39,836 nt of DNA from NCBI GenBank assembly GCA_026416095.1, contig JAOAFV010000018.1, positions 1 to 39,836 of the forward strand. The letters run 5' to 3'. Origin of the DNA: Bacteroidales bacterium. Lineage in GTDB: Bacteria; Bacteroidota; Bacteroidia; Bacteroidales; GWA2-32-17. Numbering within the stretch: position 1 is the stretch's first letter; each line of letters begins with the position of its first letter. Below the pieces are notes generated by a model. The model had not been told where the DNA came from. It saw only the letters and a program-made list of their open reading frames with translations, and ran no database searches. Of this stretch, positions 15,356-23,486 are shown in pieces. The translations under genes were made by a program, and so were the position numbers.

Positions 15356-17746
15356 ATGTCAAATAAATTAGAAAAAGTTACAATATCTGAAATAATTGAA
15401 GCTTTTAAATACCATATTAAGGATGAACGTTTTAGATTTGTAAGTGCTGTTATTTTAATTTTACTTTCTTTTTATTTATTTCTTTCTTTTATATCTTATT
15501 TTTTTACATGGAAAGAAGATCAGAGCTTTATTTTGGAATCATTTTCAAGTTATTTACTTAATTCTCATTTAGTTAGTAAAAATTGGGCCGGAAAATTGGG
15601 TGCTTATTTAAGTCATGTGTTTATTCATAATTTATTTGGAATTTCTTCTTTATGTATTCCCCTTATATTGTTATGGTTAGGTTTAAAGTTATTGAATATT
15701 AAAATTTTTGGATTTAAAAAAGCTATTTTACCTTTAATTTTTTTTGCAATATGGTTTTCTGTTTTAACAGGTTTTATTTTTGGCGAAAAATATTTTTTTA
15801 TTGGTGGCGCTTATGGAGTTTTTACTTCTAAATGGTTAATTTCGGCAACGGGTTTTTTTGGCACCGCTTCTTTAATATTTATTGTAGGAATTATATTATT
15901 CGTGATTTTCTTTGATAATCTTTTTCACAAAATTAAAAATAATATTAAATCTTTGTTTAAAGGTGAATTAAAACAGGTAAATTTACCAGAACAATCTAAT
16001 ATTGATGAATCGTTTAGTGCTTCATTTAATGAAACAGAGAGTAAAACACAACAGAACAATTCAATGAACGCTGAAACAGAACAGTTGAATAATAATGACA
16101 TTAAAGATGAAACGGAAAAAGAGATTGAATTGATTATTGAACACAAGAAAAACAATGAAGAAGTAATAACTAAAAACGAAGAAGAATCAATAATATCAAC
16201 ACAAAAATTATGTGAGAAAAGTATTGAATATGACCCATACATGGAAATTCCTGGATATAAACTACCATCATTAGAATTATTAGAAAAATCAGATAAAGAA
16301 GACATAGAAGTTACCGAAATCGAATTAAAGGAGAATAAAGATAAAATAGTACATACCTTAAATCAGTATGGTATTCAAATTTCTCAGATAAAAGCAACAA
16401 TTGGTCCAACTGTTACTTTATATGAAATAGTACCAGCTCCAGGAATAAAAATTTCGAAAATAAAAAATCTTGAAGATGACATTGCACTTAATCTTTCGGC
16501 TCTTGGAATAAGAATTATAGCACCAATGCCAGGTAAGGGCACAATAGGAATAGAAGTACCAAACAAAACCCCACAAATTGTTAGTATGTATTCGTTATTG
16601 AGCAATAAGTCGTTTATTGAAACTAATTACGATTTACCAATTGCAATAGGGAAAACAATACAAAATGAAGTTTTTACATTCGATTTAACCAAAGCCCCAC
16701 ATGTTTTGATTGCAGGAGCAACAGGGCAAGGAAAATCGGTAGGATTAAATGTTATATTAACTTCTCTTCTTTATAAAAAACTACCTACTGAACTGAAATT
16801 AGTGATTATAGATCCCAAAAAAATAGAAATGTCTGATTATGCAGATTTAGTTGAACACTTTATTGCTTTGCTTCCAGATCAAGAGGAACCAATTATAAAT
16901 AAAGTAGAAGATGCAAAAAAAGTTCTAAAATCGCTCACCATAGAAATGGATAATCGTTATAGTCTTTTAAAAGAAGCTGGAGGTACAAGAACCATAAAAG
17001 ATTATAACGAAAAAATAAAAAAAGGTTTACTCGATGTAAAGAAATTTCCTTACCTTCCCTATATTGTAGTTATTATCGATGAGTTTGCAGATCTTATTAT
17101 GACAGCCGGAAGAGAAATTGAGGAGTCAATAACTCGATTGGCACAACTTGCGCGAGCTGTAGGAATACACCTTATTATTGCTACTCAACGTCCATCAACT
17201 AATATTATTACAGGTACAATTAAGGCTAATTTTCCTACTCGCATAGCATTTAGAGTTTTTGCAATGATAGATAGCAGAACAATCCTTGACACTCCGGGAG
17301 CAAATCAATTGGTAGGAAGAGGCGATATGCTTATTTCTTTAGGTGGTGGAGAATTAAAGAGAATACAGTGTGCTTTTATAACACCTTCTGAGATAAATAA
17401 TATAGTAAAATATATTATGTCGCAACCAAAACCTTCAAAAATATATTATTTACCACAAGTAACAGAGGAGTCTTCTCAATTTTCCGATAGTTCGTCGTTT
17501 GCAGAAGCTGGCTATGACGATTTATTTGCTGAAGCTGCCAGATTAGTAGTTTCTACTCAGATTGGAAGTACTTCATTAATTCAAAGAAAGTTTTCTATTG
17601 GTTATGCACGTGCTGGAAGAATTATGGATCAATTGGAGGCAGCTAAAATAGTTGGCCCACCAGATGGAAGTAAACCACGCCAAGTTTTAATAAGCGATTT
17701 AATCACTTTAGAACAACATTTGCGTAAGTTTGGAATTAATACTTAA
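15356..17746 (+). CDS. ftsK: DNA translocase FtsK/SpoIIIE
   Basis: A 796-residue hexameric DNA pump that clears chromosomes from the division septum. About four membrane helices lie in residues 30-190, followed by a charged Glu/Asn/Lys-rich linker (about 200-290) that is much shorter than in E. coli. The motor domain has IKISKIKNLEDDIALNLSA (alpha domain), Walker A GATGQGKS at 454-461 and Walker B VVIIDEFADLIM. The C-terminal gamma winged helix (IGSTSLIQRKFSIGYARAGRIMDQLE) normally reads KOPS-type orientation sequences. Full length. It lies just before lolA, a common Bacteroidota order. Confidence 0.96.
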   Translation: MSNKLEKVTISEIIEAFKYHIKDERFRFVSAVILILLSFYLFLSFISYFFTWKEDQSFILESFSSYLLNSHLVSKNWAGKLGAYLSHVFIHNLFGISSLCIPLILLWLGLKLLNIKIFGFKKAILPLIFFAIWFSVLTGFIFGEKYFFIGGAYGVFTSKWLISATGFFGTASLIFIVGIILFVIFFDNLFHKIKNNIKSLFKGELKQVNLPEQSNIDESFSASFNETESKTQQNNSMNAETEQLNNNDIKDETEKEIELIIEHKKNNEEVITKNEEESIISTQKLCEKSIEYDPYMEIPGYKLPSLELLEKSDKEDIEVTEIELKENKDKIVHTLNQYGIQISQIKATIGPTVTLYEIVPAPGIKISKIKNLEDDIALNLSALGIRIIAPMPGKGTIGIEVPNKTPQIVSMYSLLSNKSFIETNYDLPIAIGKTIQNEVFTFDLTKAPHVLIAGATGQGKSVGLNVILTSLLYKKLPTELKLVIIDPKKIEMSDYADLVEHFIALLPDQEEPIINKVEDAKKVLKSLTIEMDNRYSLLKEAGGTRTIKDYNEKIKKGLLDVKKFPYLPYIVVIIDEFADLIMTAGREIEESITRLAQLARAVGIHLIIATQRPSTNIITGTIKANFPTRIAFRVFAMIDSRTILDTPGANQLVGRGDMLISLGGGELKRIQCAFITPSEINNIVKYIMSQPKPSKIYYLPQVTEESSQFSDSSSFAEAGYDDLFAEAARLVVSTQIGSTSLIQRKFSIGYARAGRIMDQLEAAKIVGPPDGSKPRQVLISDLITLEQHLRKFGINT

Positions 17747-17750
17747 ACAT

Positions 17751-18434
17751 ATGAATAAAACTTTATACTTTATTTTTCTATTGTTAGTCCTTGAGTATAA
17801 TTGTTTTTCGCAGATTACAAATCCTACCCCAAATTATAAGGAAATTGACCCTAAAGCTAAAGAGATACTAGATAAAGTAGCACAGAAAAATAAAGGTTAT
17901 TCTTCGATTTATGCCGAATTTGGAATGGTACTAGAAAATAAAAAAAATAATATGAAAGAATCGCAAAAAGGTTACATTTGGATAAAGTCGCCTAAATATA
18001 AAATAGATCTTTCGGCTTCAAGAATATATTACGATGGAAAAACTCAATGGGTATATAATAAGAAAGCAAAAGAAGTAAATATTTCTGAACCAGATACAAC
18101 AGAAGATAATACCCTTAATCCTGCTAAAATATTTGATATTTATAAAAAAGATTTTAAAATAAGATATATCAGAGAAAAATTTGAAAAAAACAGAGCTCTT
18201 TATGAAATTGAATTATATCCTAAGGATGTAAAAAAAGTAGATTTTACAAAAATTAGTCTGAAAATTGACAAAGATAAAATGCAAATTTTCAGTATGAAAA
18301 GATGTGGAAAAGATGGTACAGATTTTTATTTGGAATTAATAAAAATTATTCCGAATCCAGAAATTTCTGATACTACTTTCTTTTTCGATAAAAGTAAGTA
18401 TCCAAAAGTAGAAATTATAGATTTACGTGAATAA
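17751..18434 (+). CDS. lolA: Outer-membrane lipoprotein carrier protein, LolA-like
   Basis: A 227-residue periplasmic protein with a signal peptide (MNKTLYFIFLLLVLEYNCFSQ). LolA ferries lipoproteins from the LolCDE complex to the outer membrane. The LolA pattern is visible: AKEILDKVAQKNKGYSSIYAEFGM, KGYIWIKSPKYKIDL, YYDGKTQWVYNKKAKEV and the late FDKSKYPKVEIIDLR. The frame is open from a TTG at 17730 inside ftsK, but the ATG at 17751, 4 bases after the ftsK stop, gives a proper signal peptide. Adjacency to ftsK supports the call. Confidence 0.88.
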   Translation: MNKTLYFIFLLLVLEYNCFSQITNPTPNYKEIDPKAKEILDKVAQKNKGYSSIYAEFGMVLENKKNNMKESQKGYIWIKSPKYKIDLSASRIYYDGKTQWVYNKKAKEVNISEPDTTEDNTLNPAKIFDIYKKDFKIRYIREKFEKNRALYEIELYPKDVKKVDFTKISLKIDKDKMQIFSMKRCGKDGTDFYLELIKIIPNPEISDTTFFFDKSKYPKVEIIDLRE

Positions 18435-18436
18435 TT

Positions 18437-18982
18437 ATGGACTTTTACAATCTAGTTTTAAGACGACAGAGTGTAAGAAAATATACCAACAAAAAAGTAG
18501 CCAGAGATCTTATTTTAAAATGTATAGAGTCTGCTCGATTAGCACCTTCTGCAAGTAATTCTCAGCCATGGCATTTTATAGTAGTTGATGAAGAACCTTA
18601 CCTAAGTGAGGTGGCTCAAGCAACAATAACTGCTGCCCTTCCTATAAATAAATTTGCATTACAAGCTCCTTGTATTGTGGTAATAGTAGTAGAAAAACCT
18701 AAATTAATAACTCGTTTAGCTGGCTTTATTAAACAACGAGATTTTCCATGGATTGATTTAGGTATTGCAGCCGAACATTTCTGCTTGCAAGCAACAGAAT
18801 TAGGATTAGGTACTTGCATGATTGGTTGGTTTAATGAAAAAAAAGTAAAGAAAATTATTAAGATTCCACCTAATAAAAGGGTTGGTCTTTTAATAACGGT
18901 TGGTTATCCACCCGACGATTATAAATTAAGAGAAAAAATTCGAAAGCCTTTAAATGCCATAATAAGTTTTAATAAATATTAA
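18437..18982 (+). CDS. Nitroreductase family protein (FMN-dependent)
   Basis: A 181-residue single-domain flavoprotein. Signatures are RRQSVRKYTNKKV (FMN phosphate contact), ESARLAPSASNSQPWHFIVV, and the C-terminal LGLGTCMIGWFNE followed by the GYPPDD turn. Such enzymes reduce nitro compounds, quinones or other substrates with NAD(P)H; the natural substrate is unknown. It starts 2 bases after lolA and ends the operon. The following 598 bases contain no recognised gene. Confidence 0.92.
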   Translation: MDFYNLVLRRQSVRKYTNKKVARDLILKCIESARLAPSASNSQPWHFIVVDEEPYLSEVAQATITAALPINKFALQAPCIVVIVVEKPKLITRLAGFIKQRDFPWIDLGIAAEHFCLQATELGLGTCMIGWFNEKKVKKIIKIPPNKRVGLLITVGYPPDDYKLREKIRKPLNAIISFNKY

Positions 18983-19580
18983 CTTTGTAAATAATTCTAC
19001 TATTGCTTTTCTTTATGCCATCATAAATTTTATTAAAAATTATCGTTTTTTTCACATATCAATTTATAATTAAAAAAATTGTTATAAGCGTTAAATTCCA
19101 ATTTTTTTTAAGTAAGAATTTTACATAAAACCTTATTTTGGATAAATTAATTTTTGTGGGTCAATAAATAAGATAAAATTTTAAATAACCTAAATAATAT
19201 TGGACTTTAATTTTATAATAATTCTGCGTTATTTACTTTTGTAATCTAAATAAAAATTTACTCATATACCAGCATTAACAAATGTTTGAGTTGTTGTAAT
19301 CAATGTTTTGCTTGTTCGATGTTAAGATAGAATTTTCTTTTTCAATATTCTCAGCAATTGCATTATTATGCTACTATTAATTTAACTTTATTTTACAATG
19401 TTATTACTCTCTTAAACTTGCGTAAAATATAATGTAAGTTAATTATTAAATAAACTTGGAATAAATAAAATATTTAAGCGAGAAAAAAGCTGCCAATTTA
19501 TCTTAAAGTTACTTCATTGACTATTTAAATTTTTATGAAGTTGCGAGGTAAAGTTAGCACTAAATTTTAAAATTTGGTGG
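18983..19580. other. 598-bp intergenic region with no recognised gene
   Basis: It lies between two convergent genes and is extremely AT-rich. The longest frame seen downstream of the orphan promoter-like box is about 25 codons, with no family. I see no tRNA, no clear terminator hairpin and no recognisable protein remnant on either strand. It holds one exact TAnnTTTG box at 19234-19241. Confidence 0.5.
19234..19241 (+). promoter_or_regulatory. Orphan -7-like element
   Basis: TACTTTTG in the middle of the gene-free gap, with no downstream ORF on the same strand. It could drive a small RNA or be chance; no well-spaced -33 TTTG is present. Confidence 0.25.
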
Positions 19581-21674
19581 TTAAAAAGTATATCTTAATT
19601 GTAGTTTAAATTCAGATTTTACATTACCATTTATTTGTGTTAAGCCTGAACTTATAATTTGTTTGTTAGAATAATAAAATTCACCGTATCTTAACCAAAT
19701 ATCTAAATTTTTAATTATAGTATATTTAAGTGTTATATAAAATCGTGTACCTTTGTAGTAAACGGGGGGTATACCAAAGGCGTATAATATGTCGTTTTCA
19801 TAAGCATAAATTCTGGTATCGTAACTATCAGTATCAAAAATTCCATACCTTACAGCAATGTTTAAAGGTAATTTTTTCATTTTGTAAATAGCATCTTGAT
19901 ATATGTAAATACCACTTTCCGATTTTTGTTCGGTGATGTAATTAACATATTCTATTCGATTTCTTAATTCTAATTCAGGCAAGACTTTATAAGAAATGTG
20001 AAAACGATAATTTTTTTTACATGTATTTTCGATTTCATAAAGTAGATCTTGGTTTAGCTCTGAACTTATATTTTGGGGTTTGTTTTTTTCGCGATATCTA
20101 AAGTATGTGTTTACTTTTCGGTTTGGAGTAAACGAAACTTCAATAAGGTAATCGTATCCAGCGCTTGGAGAATAAATTTGATATTTTAGCCATGGGAACC
20201 TGAATATATCGTAGTAAGCCGAAACATTCCATCTACTTAAGGGCACGATACTGGCCCCTATGTATAATCCTGATTCGTTAGATGCTGATGAACTCTCACT
20301 AAAAGGTTGCCCGTAAAGTGCTTGAAAATTTTTTTCAATGTTACGATATAAAATAGCAAAGTTTGTTAGTGGTGATAAGCTGAATAGTATTCCATTTATT
20401 ATTCCTTTGCCTCCATTTTTTGAAATTCCGGCTTCGCCAAAGAAAGTAATACTATTCCTTATAATAAAGTTATAATCGAGACTTGCGTTTATATTTTCGT
20501 TGCCTGAAAATTCAAACTTATTATATATTGAAGGAGCTTTATTTAAGGATGCTGAATATTTGTAATATAATCCTGTACACCCAATTTTTAAATATTTATG
20601 ATTATAAGTAATATTTCCGCCAAATATTTTTTCATTAACCGATTTTCGATCTTCAATTTCAGAAGGTATTGAATGCAACCCGGATGTAAGGAAACTTGAA
20701 AACATTTCTGCTTCGCCAGTGAGTGTATCAATTTTAGTTATGTTTGCATCGATATTCTTATTCGAATAAAAAGTTGTTAAATCTATATTTTTATAGTTTA
20801 AAGTTATTCCTGAACCTCTGAAAAACATGTTTTCATCGGTACTCGAATATTTTTTTAAACCTTGTGATTTTCTTCTTACATTATTAACCATAGAACTTTT
20901 ACCGAAAATATAACCAGGCCATAAAATTAAACCTTGGCCAAATTGAGCATAATAATCACCAATAACAAATGTTTTAATAGGTCCTATTTTTTTTAATAAT
21001 AAATGAGCAGAATAAAAATCAAAACCACGTTTTTGTGTACCCTTAAAAAATTCTTCGCCTGGGTCTTTTTCGGCTGTAAAACCAACAGATATTCTATTTT
21101 TATATGTAAAATTATATCTCAAGTAGTATCTCATGGGATCACCAAGATAGTGTGAATTTGGATTAGCTATTAAAACTGAGTCTGGGACTTCTTTAAAACC
21201 TTCTTGCTGTTGTAAAACCCTTTGTGTTCTAATAAAAATTTTGTGTCGGCCATATTTTAATTTTTGGGGTTGCAAATCGAATTTTTTTGCTGGTAGTTCT
21301 ACTGTAATAAATGGTAATATTGTTTGTACGTAGTAAGAGTTAAAGCCATTAATATTTAATAACTCATAAATTGTATATAAATAACCATATTCATTTATGT
21401 AATTGAGTAACGATTGTATTTGAAAATCACTAAGTATTTGTAATTTTTCTAAATCTTCTTTTGTTGCAGTGTTTAAGTTTAAAGGATTGTCGAGGAAATA
21501 AACTAAATCTTCATATAAACTTGTATAATCAATCTCTTTGTCGGTATTAGCAGATATTTCTTCGATGAACGTCTCTATTATTTCGTCGTAATCTTCAGTT
21601 GTTTTAGATTTTTTTTCTTGAGAATATACTACAAACGATAAAAATATTATAAAAAAAATAAATATTTTTTTCAT
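19581..21674 (-). CDS. Helix-hairpin-helix plus outer-membrane beta-barrel protein
   Basis: A 697-residue exported protein (signal MKKIFIFFIIFLSFVVYSQ). Residues about 63-125 carry two helix-hairpin-helix-like units (NPLNLNTATKEDLEKLQILSDFQIQSLLNYI and the YELLNINGF unit) of the ComEA-type fold. The remaining 550 residues are aromatic-rich alternating strands that end in LQLRYTF, a typical barrel C-terminus. Proteins with this layout are widespread in Bacteroidota and mostly annotated 'helix-hairpin-helix domain-containing protein'; the role is unknown. DNA binding or uptake is a guess from the HhH part. It overlaps the preceding PorV/PorQ-like gene by 4 bp. Confidence 0.85.
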   Translation of the reverse strand: MKKIFIFFIIFLSFVVYSQEKKSKTTEDYDEIIETFIEEISANTDKEIDYTSLYEDLVYFLDNPLNLNTATKEDLEKLQILSDFQIQSLLNYINEYGYLYTIYELLNINGFNSYYVQTILPFITVELPAKKFDLQPQKLKYGRHKIFIRTQRVLQQQEGFKEVPDSVLIANPNSHYLGDPMRYYLRYNFTYKNRISVGFTAEKDPGEEFFKGTQKRGFDFYSAHLLLKKIGPIKTFVIGDYYAQFGQGLILWPGYIFGKSSMVNNVRRKSQGLKKYSSTDENMFFRGSGITLNYKNIDLTTFYSNKNIDANITKIDTLTGEAEMFSSFLTSGLHSIPSEIEDRKSVNEKIFGGNITYNHKYLKIGCTGLYYKYSASLNKAPSIYNKFEFSGNENINASLDYNFIIRNSITFFGEAGISKNGGKGIINGILFSLSPLTNFAILYRNIEKNFQALYGQPFSESSSASNESGLYIGASIVPLSRWNVSAYYDIFRFPWLKYQIYSPSAGYDYLIEVSFTPNRKVNTYFRYREKNKPQNISSELNQDLLYEIENTCKKNYRFHISYKVLPELELRNRIEYVNYITEQKSESGIYIYQDAIYKMKKLPLNIAVRYGIFDTDSYDTRIYAYENDILYAFGIPPVYYKGTRFYITLKYTIIKNLDIWLRYGEFYYSNKQIISSGLTQINGNVKSEFKLQLRYTF

Positions 21675-22528
21675 TTACTTAATGAACTACTTTCAATAGT
21701 TGAAGTGTATTCAGTTTTAAAATTGTAAATAAAACCCACGTGAGGTGAAAAACCTAGAATTTGATGGTAAGAAAATGATATGTCGGCTCTTATTTTATTT
21801 ATTTTATATCCAAGACCAAATGTAATGAAGTTTGGCGATGTATTGGCACCAATTCTAATATTTAAATTTTTAAATAAATTATAGTCGAAACCAAATTTAT
21901 AGATTGGTTTAAGCTCTACGTTTTTTTCTAATTCTATTGTAGAAAAAAGGCGTTCTGTCATTTTATAGCCGATTCCAAAATATATAATTGTAGGAATTCT
22001 TTCGTCGTTATATATAGCCAATTTTGATCGAGTTAAATTATATATATGAGTACCTAAATATAATCTTTCAAACTGTCGGGTAAAAAGGCTCAAATCGGCA
22101 ACAACATTTCCGGTATTCCCGTAAACTTCTTCAAAATGAGTATTATGATATGATATTTTAGCTCCTATTGAAAAGTTGTTACTAAGAGCTATGCCATAAG
22201 CAAGGCCAATGTTAGTCTCATTGTATTTGGTATAGCCAAAATATGTACCATCTATGGCAAATGTACCAGATCCTTTAGTTGGTATTACGAAAGTAAAAGC
22301 ATGTAACGACATTTCTTTTATTAAAAATCTCTGTTCACTGAACAAGCCCATAGATGGAAAATTATGAAAAGCAAGAGCTGCTTGATTATGAGAAGAATTC
22401 CACGAATCTATAAATGTTACCCCCGTAAATCCCATCCCCGCTTGTTTAGCCCCTAAAGGCCAATTCTCATTATCGCATAGTGCTCTGTTTAAACAGAAAA
22501 TTAAAAAAAAGTGAAAAAAATATTTCAT
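21671..22528 (-). CDS. PorV/PorQ-like outer-membrane protein
   Basis: A 285-residue protein with a signal peptide (MKYFFHFFLIFCLNRALC) followed by GAKQAGMGFTGVTFIDSWNSSHNQAALA. This start, with a Gly-rich turn and an Asn-x-Ala motif, is seen in FadL-fold PorV/PorQ proteins. Later GFDYNLFKNLNIRIGANTSPNFITFGLGYKI matches the repeated strand pattern of that fold. In type IX secretion PorV and PorQ are outer-membrane shuttle or attachment components; this protein is a relative, not proven to act there. Its ATG overlaps the purE stop by one base and its stop overlaps the HhH-barrel ATG. Confidence 0.75.
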   Translation of the reverse strand: MKYFFHFFLIFCLNRALCDNENWPLGAKQAGMGFTGVTFIDSWNSSHNQAALAFHNFPSMGLFSEQRFLIKEMSLHAFTFVIPTKGSGTFAIDGTYFGYTKYNETNIGLAYGIALSNNFSIGAKISYHNTHFEEVYGNTGNVVADLSLFTRQFERLYLGTHIYNLTRSKLAIYNDERIPTIIYFGIGYKMTERLFSTIELEKNVELKPIYKFGFDYNLFKNLNIRIGANTSPNFITFGLGYKINKIRADISFSYHQILGFSPHVGFIYNFKTEYTSTIESSSLSK

Positions 22529-23043
22529 TAATTTGAAACTTTAAACTTAAATTCTTTGTTTTTTAATTCTTCATTAGCTTTAATAACTTTATTTGCCAAA
22601 TTCTTTTTATATTCAATTAATTTTTCCTTTAATTTTTCGTCGCTGGTTGCAAGTATTTGAATGGCAAGCAAAGCTGCATTTTGTGCATTGTCTAAAGCAA
22701 CTGTTGCAACAGGTATACCAGCCGGCATTTGAAGTATAGAAAGTATACTATCCCAACCATCAATAGAAATGGAACTGCGACATGGTACCCCAATAACAGG
22801 AAGATGAGTATACGAAGCAATTACGCCAGGTAAATGTGCTGCACCTCCAGCACCAGCTATAATTACTCTTATACCTCGTTCATATGCGTTTGTTGCATAT
22901 TCTTGAGCAAGTAATGGTGTTCTATGTGCCGATAAAATTTTTATTTCAAATGGCACTTCAAATTCATCTAATACTTTTGCAGCATTCTGCATAATTTCGA
23001 AATCACTAATACTACCCATTAAAATGCTAACTATCGGTTTCAT
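22528..23043 (-). CDS. purE: N5-carboxyaminoimidazole ribonucleotide mutase
   Basis: A 171-residue class I PurE, moving the carboxylate of N5-CAIR to carbon 4 in purine synthesis. It has GSISDFEIM (residues 10-18), SAHRTP (38-43) with the catalytic His, and GAGGAAHLPGVIAS (64-77). A longer frame opens at 23094, but a -7 box at 23061-23068 lies between that position and the ATG at 23043, and MKPIVSILMGSISD is the normal N-terminus. purK is not adjacent. It is instead followed, with overlapping codons, by two envelope-protein genes. Confidence 0.95.
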   Translation of the reverse strand: MKPIVSILMGSISDFEIMQNAAKVLDEFEVPFEIKILSAHRTPLLAQEYATNAYERGIRVIIAGAGGAAHLPGVIASYTHLPVIGVPCRSSISIDGWDSILSILQMPAGIPVATVALDNAQNAALLAIQILATSDEKLKEKLIEYKKNLANKVIKANEELKNKEFKFKVSN

Positions 23044-23060
23044 TGTTAATTTATTTTTTG

Positions 23061-23068
23061 CAAAAGTA
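23061..23068 (-). promoter_or_regulatory. -7 promoter element that fixes the purE start
   Basis: TACTTTTG on the minus strand, 17 bases before the ATG at 23043. A TTTG on the same strand (23092-23095) lies 23 bases upstream, somewhat far for a -33 element. Confidence 0.62.
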
Positions 23069-23170
23069 TAAATTTTTAAAAAATAAATAAACAAATTCTA
23101 AAAAAAAATTGAATATTGAGCTTATGGCTCCATTTTTGGTATCTTTTGTATACTTAGTGTATCGATTATA

Positions 23171-23293
23171 ATTATGAGACCTTTGCAAAACTACCTAAAA
23201 AATAAGTTTTCTACAATTAAATATAATTTGAAAATCAATATTTTCCAAAATATTTAGTATCCTTTATAAAAGGTTTTGCAAAATTCTCATTAT
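23171..23293. mobile_element. MITE-like element with terminal inverted repeats and ATTAT duplication
   Basis: A 113-bp AT-rich unit (23176-23288) starts GAGACCTTTGCAAAAC and ends GTTTTGCAAAATTCTC. The two ends are inverted repeats of 16 bp with two mismatches. It is flanked on both sides by ATTAT (23171-23175 and 23289-23293), as expected for a 5-bp target-site duplication. It has no coding capacity, so it would need a transposase in trans. The terminal GAGACCTTTGCA resembles the ends of some bacterial insertion sequences, but I cannot assign a family. It sits between the purE and RND promoters. Confidence 0.65.
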
Positions 23294-23467
23294 ATGGATT
23301 TTAATGTTTGACATATCTAAATTAAAATTGAAAAAATACTCATAAAAATTAGAATTTTATTTAAAATATGAAGAAAAAAAGTGACAATATGAAATTAAAG
23401 TAAAAATGACTTTTTTGATTTGATCTATATAAAGACTTATTGATTTTAATTTTGAGATTAAATATTT

Positions 23468-23475
23468 TAAATTTG
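23468..23475 (+). promoter_or_regulatory. -7 promoter element for the RND transporter operon
   Basis: TAAATTTG ends 11 bases before the ATG at 23487, so the 5' leader is expected to be only a few bases. Confidence 0.55.
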
Positions 23476-23486
23476 CTAAAAAAATA

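Larger units (their letters stand above)
23044..23486. other. Divergent intergenic region, purE to RND transporter
   Basis: 443 bp without a gene. It holds the purE promoter (23061-23068), the MITE-like element (23171-23293 including the duplications), and the RND promoter box (23468-23475). No other structure was seen. Confidence 0.6.

Noticed and set aside
15925-16305. Minus-strand 126-codon frame within ftsK
   Set aside because: Antisense to the ftsK linker and the end of its membrane region; the Ser/Leu/Phe-rich translation mirrors the Asn/Glu/Lys codons of the real gene.
23044-23094. Longer purE start at the ATG 23094
   Set aside because: A -7 box lies between this ATG and the one at 23043, and the extra 17 residues do not belong to PurE.
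23140-23170. TATCTTTTG followed by GTATAC as an extra promoter/operator
   Set aside because: The spacing differs by one base from TAnnTTTG and no gene begins next to it; not supportable.
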